A DNA stretch of 64,000 nucleotides from NCBI RefSeq assembly GCF_900142765.1, contig NZ_FRCB01000003.1, positions 372,001-436,000 of the forward strand, in the 5' to 3' direction. A program made the position numbers and the translations under genes. The DNA comes from Roseovarius litoreus (GTDB taxonomy: Bacteria; Pseudomonadota; Alphaproteobacteria; Rhodobacterales; Rhodobacteraceae). The notes beneath the pieces were generated by a model. It had not been told where the DNA came from. It saw only the letters and a program-made list of their open reading frames with translations, and did not search any database. Below, piece by piece: positions 50,763 to 59,458 of the stretch (its first letter is position 1; the number at the start of each line of letters is the position of its first letter).

Positions 50763-51454
50763 GCCTCAAGCTGGGGGTGCCGTCCAAGGGGCGGCTGATG
50801 GAAAAAACCTTTGAATGGTTCGGCAAGCGCGGCATCGAACTGGGCCGTGCGGGATCGGATCGCGAATATGCGGGCTATGTCCAAGGTATTGATAATGTTG
50901 ACCTTGTTCTCTTGTCTGCCGGGGAAATCCCAAGAGAGCTGGCCGCTGGGCGCATCCATCTTGGGGTGACGGGCACCGATCTGGTGCGCGAGAAACTGGG
51001 CCAATGGGACAATCGGGTCGAGGAAATCGCTGAGCTGGGCTTTGGTCAGGCCGATCTGGTGCTGGCGGTGCCGGGCGCATGGGTCGATGTGAACACGCTG
51101 GACGATCTTGATGCAGTGGCTTCAGCATTCCGCGCAACCCACGGATTTCGTTTGAGAATTGCCACGAAGTATCACCGACTTGTGCGGGAGTTTCTGCGCG
51201 AGAACGGGGTGGCGGATTACCAGCTTGTGGACAGTCAGGGCGCCACGGAAGGCACGGTGAAGAACGAGACCGCCGAGGCGATTGCCGATATCACCTCGAC
51301 CGGTGACACCTTGCGCGCCAACCATTTGAAAATATTGGAAGATGGGCTGATCCTGCGCAGTCAGGCGACGTTGTTTCGGGCCCGGCGCGTGCCGTTGAGC
51401 GACATGGATCGCAGCACCCTCGCGGAGTTGCTCAAGAGCCTGTCGCTCGACTGA
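50759..51454 (+). CDS. hisG: ATP phosphoribosyltransferase catalytic subunit, short form
   Basis: 231 aa, the short HisG that needs HisZ. It joins ATP and PRPP in the first step of histidine synthesis. LKLGVPSKGRLMEKTFEWFG at the start, GVTGTDLVREKLGQWDN, IATKYHRLVREFLRENGVAD, and the PRPP-binding stretch VDSQGATEGTVKNETAEAIADI, seen in part, match the family. The ACT-like regulatory domain of long HisG is absent. Last gene of the hisS-hisZ-hisG operon. Confidence 0.95.
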   Translation: MSLKLGVPSKGRLMEKTFEWFGKRGIELGRAGSDREYAGYVQGIDNVDLVLLSAGEIPRELAAGRIHLGVTGTDLVREKLGQWDNRVEEIAELGFGQADLVLAVPGAWVDVNTLDDLDAVASAFRATHGFRLRIATKYHRLVREFLRENGVADYQLVDSQGATEGTVKNETAEAIADITSTGDTLRANHLKILEDGLILRSQATLFRARRVPLSDMDRSTLAELLKSLSLD

Positions 51455-51461
51455 CATCCTG

Positions 51462-51478
51462 TCGTACGATCCGTACGA
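51462..51478. promoter_or_regulatory. Perfect palindrome just after hisG
   Basis: TCGTACG-ATC-CGTACGA, a perfect 7-bp inverted repeat 7 bases after the hisG stop. It could be a protein site or a weak mRNA 3' hairpin; no T-run follows. Confidence 0.35.
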
Positions 51479-51574
51479 AACCTACGCGCCTTTGGGACGA
51501 AACCGGGACCCGATCGCGGGATTTGTGTCCATCCTGTACGCAATCGTTGCGGTATAACGGAAGACGACGGCAAA

Positions 51575-51602
51575 ACGGGCGTGCCGGGGAGGGCACGCCC
51601 GT
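51575..51602. terminator. Terminator between convergent hisG and the outer-membrane protein gene
   Basis: ACGGGCGTGCC (51575-51585) / GGCACGCCCGT (51592-51602), perfect 11-bp stem. On the minus strand it is followed by TTTT (51574-51571), so it terminates the outer-membrane protein gene; it may also stop hisG transcripts. Confidence 0.75.
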
Positions 51603-51644
51603 CAGGGTCCGGAGGGAGGGACCATCGCGGGTCAGGGACCCGGA

Positions 51645-52238
51645 TCAGAAGCGGAACGCACCACGCAGCTGAACGGTGGTGGCATCCACATCGGTCGTGG
51701 TCGAGTTGAAATTGTCGAACTCGTGATAGAGCACTTCGCCACCGAGCGAGATATTCTGGGTGACCATGTGCTCATAGCCCGCGCCGATGAAATAGCCGTC
51801 ATCGTCACCGAGCGTGCTGGTGTCGGCCTGCGCCCAGCCACCTGTGCCATAGAGCAAGCCATTGCCGATCTTGTAGCCGCCGCGCGCCTTGACGCGGAAC
51901 ACGTTCTCGAGCGTGGGATTGCCCGCGCCAAGACCGATATCGGCCCAGTCGTAATCCAGACCGCCGCCGACGACCCATTGGCCGAAATCGTAATCATAGC
52001 CCGCGATCAGGCCGCCGATCACATCGTCGCCGCTGACGCCGGGCAGATTGGTGTCGACATTGCCCCAGCCGATCTGACCGCCCACATACGGCCCGGTCCA
52101 GTCGGGGCTGGAGGGGACAGGCGGTGGTGCCGGTGTGGCGATGACCGGATCGGGTTCTGGGGGCGTCGCCGAGCCGGCAAGGGCCGGACCCGTGGCGAGG
52201 GCCAGTGCGGCCAATAGAGTGGAACCTTGTTTCAACAT
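51645..52238 (-). CDS. Small outer-membrane beta-barrel protein (OmpA-like/Omp25 type)
   Basis: 197 aa. Signal peptide (LKQGSTLLAALALATGPALA), a Pro-rich linker (residues 25-45), then an eight-stranded barrel pattern from DWTGPYVGGQIGWGN to the end. It finishes VQLRGAFRF, whose terminal Phe is the BamA recognition residue. GxxYxxGG-type strands (GYDYDFGQWVVGGGLDYDWA; RVKARGGYKIGNGLLYGTGG) fit the outer-membrane beta-barrel domain of alphaproteobacterial Omp25/31-like proteins. There is no OmpA C-terminal peptidoglycan domain. It is probably a structural surface protein, transcribed alone. Confidence 0.88.
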   Translation of the reverse strand: MLKQGSTLLAALALATGPALAGSATPPEPDPVIATPAPPPVPSSPDWTGPYVGGQIGWGNVDTNLPGVSGDDVIGGLIAGYDYDFGQWVVGGGLDYDWADIGLGAGNPTLENVFRVKARGGYKIGNGLLYGTGGWAQADTSTLGDDDGYFIGAGYEHMVTQNISLGGEVLYHEFDNFNSTTTDVDATTVQLRGAFRF

Positions 52239-52515
52239 CGCTCAAACCTCTTTCTTGTCATGTCGATCTCCGCGCGGTGATGCGGATTTACCTTGTCGAA
52301 ACCTTCGGGTCGGGAAGGGCCGAAGATGCCCGGATGCAGGATGTGCCTGCTTGGGTGTGACAGAGGTGGGCCGGTTGTGCGGCACGATCAACCGATGCGC
52401 GCGCAGGCAGCATGTTCCTGCCCGTTGACGCCGGGTGATGCGCTGAAAAATGCCGGTTTTCAGAGGAAATTAGCCCAAAAGCCGGGCGAGCGGTCAAAAC
52501 CCCGTGAGGCGCGCG

Positions 52516-52944
52516 TCAGATGACGCCGATATCGGCCAAGGCCGCCGAAAGCTCGGGCGGGAGGCTGTCTTCGTTCTGGCGGTGGGCGGCCAGATCGGCG
52601 GGCGCATCGGAGGGCTGCAGGTAGCGCCAGCCCTGAAAGGGACGCTTGGGCGCGGTGGTTGTGCGGATGATTTCGGGGTCGAGGACAAAGGCGCAGCGGC
52701 GAATGCCGTCGGCGCCGGTGACCTCGTCGAACCGCAGGATGCGCTGGCGGCATTGCACGAGGCCCTGCACCACCCAATAGATCGAGCCGCCGTCCAGCAC
52801 CTCGTCGGCGCGTTTGGGCCACATGCGGGTGATGTGGCGCGGCTGGCCGTCGGGGCCGCGCGCCTGCGCCGAGGACTGCCAGCGCATCAGGCTTTCGACG
52901 CTGTCGGAACCGACGCTGAGCTTGATGAGATGCAGTTTGGCCAT
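52516..52944 (-). CDS. DUF1489 family protein
   Basis: 142 aa, soluble. KLHLIKLSVGSDSVESLMRW, then HITRMWPKRADEVLDGGSIY and WVVQGLVQCRQRILRFDEV are the conserved blocks of DUF1489, a family almost confined to alphaproteobacteria with no known function. ATG 52944 (MAKLHLIKL) matches the family start. It is divergent from nrdJ with 97 bases between the starts. Confidence 0.87.
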   Translation of the reverse strand: MAKLHLIKLSVGSDSVESLMRWQSSAQARGPDGQPRHITRMWPKRADEVLDGGSIYWVVQGLVQCRQRILRFDEVTGADGIRRCAFVLDPEIIRTTTAPKRPFQGWRYLQPSDAPADLAAHRQNEDSLPPELSAALADIGVI

Positions 52945-53041
52945 GTGGTGCGATTCCCCCCGAACAGGCCACATAGGGTAGTGGAAATGCGGAGGGCTTC
53001 AAGCTATTGTGTGTCTTCCCGAGCTGCCGAGGAGTCGCACC

Positions 53042-55321
53042 ATGTCCTGTTTCACCGCCCCCATCGCCCAATCCATCTGGGACATGAAGTATCGCCTGAA
53101 AGAGGCGGATGGCACGCCCATAGACAAGAGCGTCGAGGATACATGGCGGCGAATCGCGAGGTCGCTGGCGGCGGTCGAGGATGAGCCTGCGCATTGGGAG
53201 CAGAAATTCTATGCGGCGCTGGAGGATTTCAAATACCTGCCGGCGGGGCGGATCACCGCGGGGGCGGGCACCGGGCGCGGCGTGACGTTGTTCAACTGTT
53301 TCGTGATGGGCACGATCCCGGACGATATGGGCGGGATCTTCGAGATGCTGAAGGAGGCCGCGCTGACCATGCAGCAGGGTGGCGGGATCGGCTATGATTT
53401 CAGCACGATCCGGCCCAAGGGCGCCGAGGTGAAAAGCGTGGCCGCCGATGCCAGCGGGCCGCTCAGCTTCATGGATGTATGGGATGCGATGTGCCGCACC
53501 ATCATGAGCGCGGGCAGCCGGCGCGGCGCGATGATGGCGACGATGCGCTGCGACCATCCCGATATCGAGGATTTCATCGCCGCCAAGGCGGATGCCGCAC
53601 GGCTGCGGATGTTCAACCTGTCGGTGCTGGTGACGGATGATTTCATGGAGGCGGTCAAGGCGGACGGGCCGTGGGAGCTGGAGTTCGGCGGCAAGGTCTA
53701 TCGCACTGTAGAAGCGCGCGACCTGTGGAACCGGATCATGCAGGCGACCTATGATTACGCCGAACCGGGGGTGATCTTCATCGACCGGATCAATGCGGCC
53801 AACAACCTCAATTACTGCGAGACGATTTCGGCCACCAACCCGTGCGGCGAGCAGCCCCTGCCGCCTTATGGCGCCTGTCTGCTGGGGTCGATCAACATGG
53901 CGCGGCTGGTGACGGACCCGTTCGGGCCGGAGGCCGCGCTGGATGAGGATGCGCTGGACGATCTGGTGGCCGTGGCGGTGCGGATGATGGACAATGTGGT
54001 GGATGCCAGCCGCTTTCCGCTGGAGGCGCAGGCCCGCGAGGCCGAGGCCAAGCGGCGGATCGGGCTGGGGGTCACCGGGCTTGCGGATGCGCTGTTGATG
54101 GTGGGGCTGCGCTATGGCAGCGACGAGGCGGTGGCGCAGACCGAGGCGTGGCTGCATCAGATCGCGCGCGCGGCCTATCTGGCGAGTGTGGATCTGGCGC
54201 GTGAGAAGGGGCCGTTTCCGCTGTTCGATGCGGGGGCGTTTCTGGCGTCGGGGAATATGCGCGGGATGGATGCGGATGTGCGCGAGGCGATCGCCGAGCA
54301 CGGCATTCGCAACGCTCTGTTGACCTCGATCGCGCCGACGGGAACCATCAGCCTTTACGCGGGCAATGTGAGTTCGGGGATCGAGCCGGTCTTCGCCTAT
54401 TCCTACACCCGCAAGGTGTTGCAGAAGGACGGCAGCCGCACCGAGGAAGAGGTGGTGGATTACGCCGTGCAGATGTGGCGCGAAAAGTTCGGCGATGCCG
54501 AATTGCCCGACTATTTCGTGAACGCGCAGACGCTGGCGCCCGAGGATCACGTCAAGATGCAGGCCGCCGCACAACGCTGGGTGGACAGCAGTATCTCCAA
54601 GACGATCAATTGCCCCGCCGATATCGGGTTCGAGGCGTTCAAGGATGTCTACATGCAGGCCTATGAGACGGGCTGCAAGGGCTGCACCACCTATCGGCCC
54701 AACGATGTGACGGGCAGCGTGCTGAGCGTGTCGGAGGCCAGCGACGCGGCCCCCGGAGAGGCCGGTGCGCAGATGCCCCATGAGGGCGGCGAGATCGTCT
54801 ATATGTCAGAGCCGCTGGACCGGCCCACGGAGCTGGAGGGGGCGACCTACAAGCTGAAATGGCCCGACAGCAACCATGCGATCTATATCACGGTGAACGA
54901 TATCGTGCTGCATGGGCACCGGCGGCCCTTCGAGGTGTTCATCAACTCGAAGAACATGGAGCATTTCGCCTGGACCGTGGCGCTGACGCGGATGATCTCG
55001 GCGGTGTTCCGGCGCGGCGGCGATGTGAGTTTCGTGGTCGAGGAGCTGAAGGCGGTGTTCGATCCGCGCGGCGGCGCGTGGATGCAGGGCAAGTACATCC
55101 CGTCGATCCTTGCGGCGATCGGGGGGATTCTCGAGCAGCACATGATCTCGATCGGATTCCTGGAGGGCGAGGGGCTTGGGCTGAAGTCGGACCCGACGCA
55201 GACGGTGGTGAATTTCGACGCGCCGCGCGGACCAAGCTGCCCGTCCTGCGGCGGATATGACATGCGGATGATCGAAGGCTGCATGACCTGCGCCAGCTGC
55301 GGACATTCGAAATGCGGGTAA
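53042..55321 (+). CDS. nrdJ: Adenosylcobalamin-dependent ribonucleoside-diphosphate reductase (class II)
   Basis: 759 aa. It makes deoxyribonucleotides using adenosylcobalamin as radical source. FNCFVMGTIPDDMGGIFEML holds one redox Cys; the active-site block ATNPCGEQPLPPYGACLLGS holds the thiyl Cys (about 268) and Glu (about 270); TSIAPTGTISLYAGNVSSGI is the conserved PTGS-like loop. The last 30 residues carry two CxxC pairs (CPSCGG, CASCGHSKC), the reducible tail typical of class II enzymes. GAGGAG lies before ATG 53042. No cobalamin riboswitch is visible in the short upstream region. Confidence 0.93.
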   Translation: MSCFTAPIAQSIWDMKYRLKEADGTPIDKSVEDTWRRIARSLAAVEDEPAHWEQKFYAALEDFKYLPAGRITAGAGTGRGVTLFNCFVMGTIPDDMGGIFEMLKEAALTMQQGGGIGYDFSTIRPKGAEVKSVAADASGPLSFMDVWDAMCRTIMSAGSRRGAMMATMRCDHPDIEDFIAAKADAARLRMFNLSVLVTDDFMEAVKADGPWELEFGGKVYRTVEARDLWNRIMQATYDYAEPGVIFIDRINAANNLNYCETISATNPCGEQPLPPYGACLLGSINMARLVTDPFGPEAALDEDALDDLVAVAVRMMDNVVDASRFPLEAQAREAEAKRRIGLGVTGLADALLMVGLRYGSDEAVAQTEAWLHQIARAAYLASVDLAREKGPFPLFDAGAFLASGNMRGMDADVREAIAEHGIRNALLTSIAPTGTISLYAGNVSSGIEPVFAYSYTRKVLQKDGSRTEEEVVDYAVQMWREKFGDAELPDYFVNAQTLAPEDHVKMQAAAQRWVDSSISKTINCPADIGFEAFKDVYMQAYETGCKGCTTYRPNDVTGSVLSVSEASDAAPGEAGAQMPHEGGEIVYMSEPLDRPTELEGATYKLKWPDSNHAIYITVNDIVLHGHRRPFEVFINSKNMEHFAWTVALTRMISAVFRRGGDVSFVVEELKAVFDPRGGAWMQGKYIPSILAAIGGILEQHMISIGFLEGEGLGLKSDPTQTVVNFDAPRGPSCPSCGGYDMRMIEGCMTCASCGHSKCG

Positions 55322-55425
55322 GGCAGGGCTGAGGCCGGGGCTGTGATCGGACAGAGGCGCGCGCAACGCCAGCTCACGAGGCGTCGTGGCGCCCGATCCA
55401 TAGGCTTCCTTTCGTCGTCAGCTCA

Positions 55426-56766
55426 TCAGGTCCTCGACATCAGGAACTCGGCCACCGCCTGATAGGCTGGCAGCGAGGTGGGATCGATGAAGCCGTTCTG
55501 TGCGCGCGGGTAGGACGCGAGCCGCACCAGAACCATCTGGGCGGTGGGATCGACATAGATCGTCTGCCCGTGCACGCCGCGCGCCGCAAAGGCGCCGTGA
55601 TCGTTATGCAGGACCCACCACTGGCTGGTGTAGCTTCCGTCCGGGATCGTCGGAAAGCCGCTGAACTTTGACGGGTCACCGCCGGAGCGGATCTTTTCGA
55701 CCACCTCGGCGGGGAACAAACGCTCACCGTTGAGCGCGCCCTCGTTGAGCATCAGTTGGCCCAGACGCCCCAGGTCGCGCAGCCCGGCGGTGATCCCGCC
55801 CCCGGCGAAAGGCACGCCTTTGCCGTCGACCGTCTGATAGGCGTCCTGCTCGGTCCCGAGGCGCCGCCACAGACGCTCCGAGGCCAGCTCTGTCACCGCC
55901 TTGCCCGACACACGGCTGATGATCCAGCCCAGCATGTCGGAGTTGATCGTCTTGTAGTGGAACGCGTCACCGTGATTGCCCTCGGGTTCGACCTGCTGGA
56001 GGTATTCCCAGTAGCCGTCCGGCCCCACATAGTCGTCGGGCTTGGGCAGGGGGCTGGCCGCGCGTGAATAGAGCCAGATATCGGCGTCGGGGTCCGAGTA
56101 GTCCTCGGAGTATTTCACGCCCGTGGTCATATCCATGACCTGCCGCACGGTGGCCGCCGCAAAGGCGCTGTCGCCGATTTCGGGAATGATCTCGCGCACC
56201 AGCTTGGTGTCGTCCAGCATGCCCTCGACCACCATGATCTCGGCCAGAAGGCCGGTGACCGATTTTGTCATCGACATGATGGCGTGCTTGCCGTCTTCTT
56301 CGAGGCAGCCGAAGTAGCGTTCGTAAACGACCTCACCCCTGTGCAGGATCAGCATGCCGTCTGTGTAGTTGGCATGGAGCGAGGCTTCCCACGTCATCTC
56401 TTTGTCGCTGTTCTGCGGCGTGAAGGTGACGGCGTCGATCGCTGCCCGCATGTCGGCGAAATCGGACGGCGAAGGATAGCTCAAGGGCACCGGCGCGCCG
56501 AGGCCGCGGCTGATCTCTTCGGTGGGCAGAAACTCCCGCAGGTGACAGACGGACCAGCGAAGCTTCGGGAAGCTGAAATAGACGCTGTCGGGCTGCGTGA
56601 TCATCTTGTCGGCAGGCGGCGGAAAGCCCTGCATCCAGCCCATGACATTCGGGTCGGACTCCTGCGCCGACAAAGGGGCGGATTGCGCCTTTGCCTCGGG
56701 TGATATGCTCAGCGCCATGGCAACACAGGCAGCCGCTGCGATCAGATTGGTGGGTGAAGGCGACAT
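55426..56766 (-). CDS. Secreted serine hydrolase, class C beta-lactamase-like
   Basis: 446 aa with a signal peptide (NLIAAAACVAMALSISPEAKA). The nucleophile motif is SMTK in AIMSMTKSVTGLLAEIMVVE (S-x-x-K), typical of 6-aminohexanoate-oligomer hydrolase-like and esterase-like members. YERYFGCLEEDGKHA precedes it, and HYKTINSDMLGWIISRVSG and GLRDLGRLGQLMLNEGALNG follow the family pattern. ARGVHGQTIYVDPTAQMVLV near the end fits the H-x-G element. It is a probable periplasmic hydrolase of unknown substrate. Compared with 630-1742 it is longer and exported; the two share only the superfamily. Confidence 0.87.
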   Translation of the reverse strand: MSPSPTNLIAAAACVAMALSISPEAKAQSAPLSAQESDPNVMGWMQGFPPPADKMITQPDSVYFSFPKLRWSVCHLREFLPTEEISRGLGAPVPLSYPSPSDFADMRAAIDAVTFTPQNSDKEMTWEASLHANYTDGMLILHRGEVVYERYFGCLEEDGKHAIMSMTKSVTGLLAEIMVVEGMLDDTKLVREIIPEIGDSAFAAATVRQVMDMTTGVKYSEDYSDPDADIWLYSRAASPLPKPDDYVGPDGYWEYLQQVEPEGNHGDAFHYKTINSDMLGWIISRVSGKAVTELASERLWRRLGTEQDAYQTVDGKGVPFAGGGITAGLRDLGRLGQLMLNEGALNGERLFPAEVVEKIRSGGDPSKFSGFPTIPDGSYTSQWWVLHNDHGAFAARGVHGQTIYVDPTAQMVLVRLASYPRAQNGFIDPTSLPAYQAVAEFLMSRT

Positions 56767-57196
56767 TGACGAAATCTCCTGTGCAAGGGGAAGCGTTCCG
56801 GATGCTTCGGCGACCTAATCCCATCAGGCGGTCTTCCTTGAGTGGGCTTTCAAGCGATTGATCAGGAAACGGCATAGTCTGTGAGGGGACACGCGATCCT
56901 GGCTGATGACTTTCAAAAATGCGTAACTGGATGGCATTGTAGCTCAAGACTGTCCTTGCACAAAATGCGCAAAGCATCAGGCGCCGGTTTTCATGCAGGC
57001 ATGCGATGGCGAAGAAGGCGTCTTGATCAAGCCGGATTTTGGCAGGGGTTGACCCGTGGCTCGCGTGGGCTGCACCCGCTTTCCCCTGCAGCTGCGCCAG
57101 CGGTGCGGCGGTGATCTTGACCCGCCGCGGGCTTGACATGAGAGCGCTGGGCGAGAAGGCTGGGGGGATATTCAGACAAGATATTCAAGGCAAGAC
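56767..57196. other. Intergenic region between divergent genes
   Basis: About 430 bases. A TTGACA hexamer (57133-57138) sits upstream of the VPLPA gene, but no matching -10 stands at a proper distance. The small frames here (56881-57114 plus; 57027-57293 minus) are unsupported. I see nothing else. Confidence 0.5.
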
Positions 57197-59407
57197 ATGA
57201 ATTTACGCGGCCCTTCTTTCGCATGTGCACTTTCCATCGGCATGATCCCGGCAGCGGCGTGGGCCGATTGCGCCCCCATCCCGTTCGATCCAAGCGCGGT
57301 CCTGTGCTCCGGGGTCGATATCGACGGGTTCGCCTCTGGGCTGGGCCATGTCACCGTGAGTATTTTGGGAACGGTGATATCGACGACGGATGCGCTGTGG
57401 CTGACCGGGGTCGCGCCGACGATCCTCAATCAGGGCGAGGTCAATGGCGTGCAAAGGGGCGTGGTGGCGCCGCTGCAGGCGGTCATCCGGAATGCCGGCA
57501 CCATCATCGGCCAGAGTGCGGCGGCGATCGATGTGGCGCAAGGCGCCACGATCACCAACATGTCCGGCGCGACGATCCGGAGCCTGTCGGGGCAGGCGAT
57601 TGTCGCGGGCACGGGGCTGACCCTGAGCAATCAGGGCAGTTTGTCCTCTGCCGGGCGCGCGGCGACGGTGGCGGGCGGTGTGTCGGCCAAGGTGATGAAC
57701 ATGGCGGGCGGCGAGATCCTGTCGGTGGACGGGACCGCGCTCAAGGCGGGGCTGGGTCTTGAGTTGACCAATTCCGGCGCGCGCATCAGTGCCGGGGCCA
57801 ATGGCGATGCCGTCACCGCCGACGCCGGCTATGCGATCCGCAACGATGTGGGCGCCGAGATCAGCGCGGTCGCCGGCGATGCGATTTCGCTGCGTGGCGA
57901 GGGGGTGATCACCAATCAGGCGGGGGCGCGGATCTCGTCGCTGCAAGGCTCGGCCATCCGCGCGGCGGATGGGGCGCTTGTCGCCAATACCGCGGCCACG
58001 ATCCGGGCGACGGGACCGGCCTCGACGATCAGGGGATTGAGCCGTTTAACGGTGCGCAATACGGGCGAGGGACGGATCACCGCGCTGAGCGGCTCCGCGA
58101 TCGAGGCGGGTGTCGGGCTGTCGCTGAGCAATGGGCCGCTATCGGTGATCGAGAGCCAGTTCGGACTTGGGGTGGATGCGGGACTATCGGGTGTCGTGAC
58201 GAATTCCGGCACCATCTCAGGGGGGATGGGCGGTGTTGCGCTGGGTGCAGGCTCGAGGCTGCGCAACGAGGGCATCGGGTCGATCCGGAGCGCCGGGGGG
58301 CCTGCGGTGTCGGGGCGGGGCGCGGTGGAGATCGGCAACGCGGCGGGGGCCGGGATCATCGCCAGCGCAAGCGCGCCGGCCGTGGCGTTGCAGGCCGCGA
58401 CCGGCTCGAGGCTGCGCAACGAGGGGCTGATCGAAGGCCGGTCGGGCGATGCGGTGGATATCGAGGGTCTTGATGCGATCCGCGTCGAGAACGGGATCAC
58501 CGGGGAGATCCGCAGCGTGACCGGAACCGGGATCGTGATCGATGCGAATGCGGCGCGTGTCGAGAATGAGGGGATCATCCGGGGCGAGGCCGGCGGGATC
58601 CGGCAAAGCGGCGGCGTCCGGCTCGATGTGGTCAACCGGGCCGGGGGGCGCATCGCGAGCGCGTCGGGCACGGCGCTCGAGGTGATCGAGGGGCAGGTGG
58701 AGACCGAGCGCAACAGCGATATCTCGGGCTGGACCTTCGGGGTGAGCATCGCCAGCGGGCGGGTGCGGAATGACGGGCGCATCGAGGCGCGGGCGGAGCG
58801 GAGCGGCAGTGCCGCCCTGCATGTCGCGGCCTCGGGGAGGGATCTTTTTCTGGGCAATGGCGGGGAAATCCGGGGATATGCCGGGATCGTTCTTGATGAG
58901 CGCAACAGCGCGCATCAGCAGATCGAGAATGCGGGCCGGATCGAGGGCACGGGCGGCACGGCGATCCGCTTCGGGCAGGGGCATATGCGCAGCACCGTGA
59001 GCCTGCTCGATGACAGCGAGATCGTGGGGGATGTGCTGTTCGGGGCGTCGGACGATTTCCTGAATATCTTCGATATCGCCTCGGGGACGTTGATCCGGAA
59101 CGGCATTTTCGACGGCGGCGCGGGGCGCGATACGCTGACATTCGCGACGAGCTATGATTGGGAGGATATCCTGAAGGTCGATCTGCTGGATGAGACCGCC
59201 TTCGGGATCACCGTTCGGGCGCAGGACGGCGCGTCCTTGTTCGGGGAGTTCCGGAATTTCGAGCGTTTCGTGATTGCCGGCACGGCGCGGAGCGGTGCGG
59301 AGCTGCGCGAGGCCTTCATCGCGCCGGTGCCGCTTCCGGCGGGCTTGCCGATGCTGGCGGCGGGGATCGGGCTTATCTTCGGGCTGCGCCGGATGCGGCG
59401 GCCCTGA
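57197..59407 (+). CDS. Beta-solenoid surface protein with VPLPA-CTERM sorting signal
   Basis: 736 aa. Signal peptide (1-23, PAAAWA then DCAP). Residues about 75-600 are built of irregular 18-25 residue repeats such as ITNQAGARISSLQGSAIRA, RLRNEGIGSIRSAGGPAV and RLRNEGLIEGRSGDAVDI, which alternate short strands with N-x-G and AI/AV ladders, a parallel beta-solenoid as in autotransporter passengers. There is no autotransporter barrel. Instead the end is VPLPAGLPMLAAGIGLIFGL plus RRMRRP, the VPLPA-CTERM tripartite signal (motif, membrane helix, Arg cluster) handled by an exosortase in Rhodobacterales. AAGG lies before ATG 57197. No exosortase is in the window. It is probably a secreted surface or matrix protein. 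Confidence 0.85.
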   Translation: MNLRGPSFACALSIGMIPAAAWADCAPIPFDPSAVLCSGVDIDGFASGLGHVTVSILGTVISTTDALWLTGVAPTILNQGEVNGVQRGVVAPLQAVIRNAGTIIGQSAAAIDVAQGATITNMSGATIRSLSGQAIVAGTGLTLSNQGSLSSAGRAATVAGGVSAKVMNMAGGEILSVDGTALKAGLGLELTNSGARISAGANGDAVTADAGYAIRNDVGAEISAVAGDAISLRGEGVITNQAGARISSLQGSAIRAADGALVANTAATIRATGPASTIRGLSRLTVRNTGEGRITALSGSAIEAGVGLSLSNGPLSVIESQFGLGVDAGLSGVVTNSGTISGGMGGVALGAGSRLRNEGIGSIRSAGGPAVSGRGAVEIGNAAGAGIIASASAPAVALQAATGSRLRNEGLIEGRSGDAVDIEGLDAIRVENGITGEIRSVTGTGIVIDANAARVENEGIIRGEAGGIRQSGGVRLDVVNRAGGRIASASGTALEVIEGQVETERNSDISGWTFGVSIASGRVRNDGRIEARAERSGSAALHVAASGRDLFLGNGGEIRGYAGIVLDERNSAHQQIENAGRIEGTGGTAIRFGQGHMRSTVSLLDDSEIVGDVLFGASDDFLNIFDIASGTLIRNGIFDGGAGRDTLTFATSYDWEDILKVDLLDETAFGITVRAQDGASLFGEFRNFERFVIAGTARSGAELREAFIAPVPLPAGLPMLAAGIGLIFGLRRMRRP
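58250..58425 (+). repeat. Exact 23-base direct repeat inside the solenoid gene
   Basis: Positions 58250-58272 and 58403-58425 are identical over 23 bases (beginning GGCTCGAGGCTGCGCAACGA), 153 bases apart and in frame. Identity at synonymous sites points to recent internal duplication or gene conversion in the solenoid. Confidence 0.8.
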
Positions 59408-59458
59408 GCGGGGAAGGCGGCGCGCGCGACGTGTTCGGCGCGACTCTACGGCAGGAGA

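Noticed and set aside
52945-53041. Cobalamin riboswitch before nrdJ
   Set aside because: The 97-base gap is too short and lacks a recognisable B12-box; only a normal GAGGAG ribosome binding site is present.
52460-54781. 773-codon minus-strand frame opposite nrdJ
   Set aside because: Antisense of a conserved gene, rich in Arg, His and Pro, with no domain; a codon-bias artefact.
57400-59000. CRISPR-like or satellite repeats in the solenoid gene
   Set aside because: The repeats are protein-level, irregular and in frame; only one exact 23-base DNA repeat exists and there are no regular spacers.
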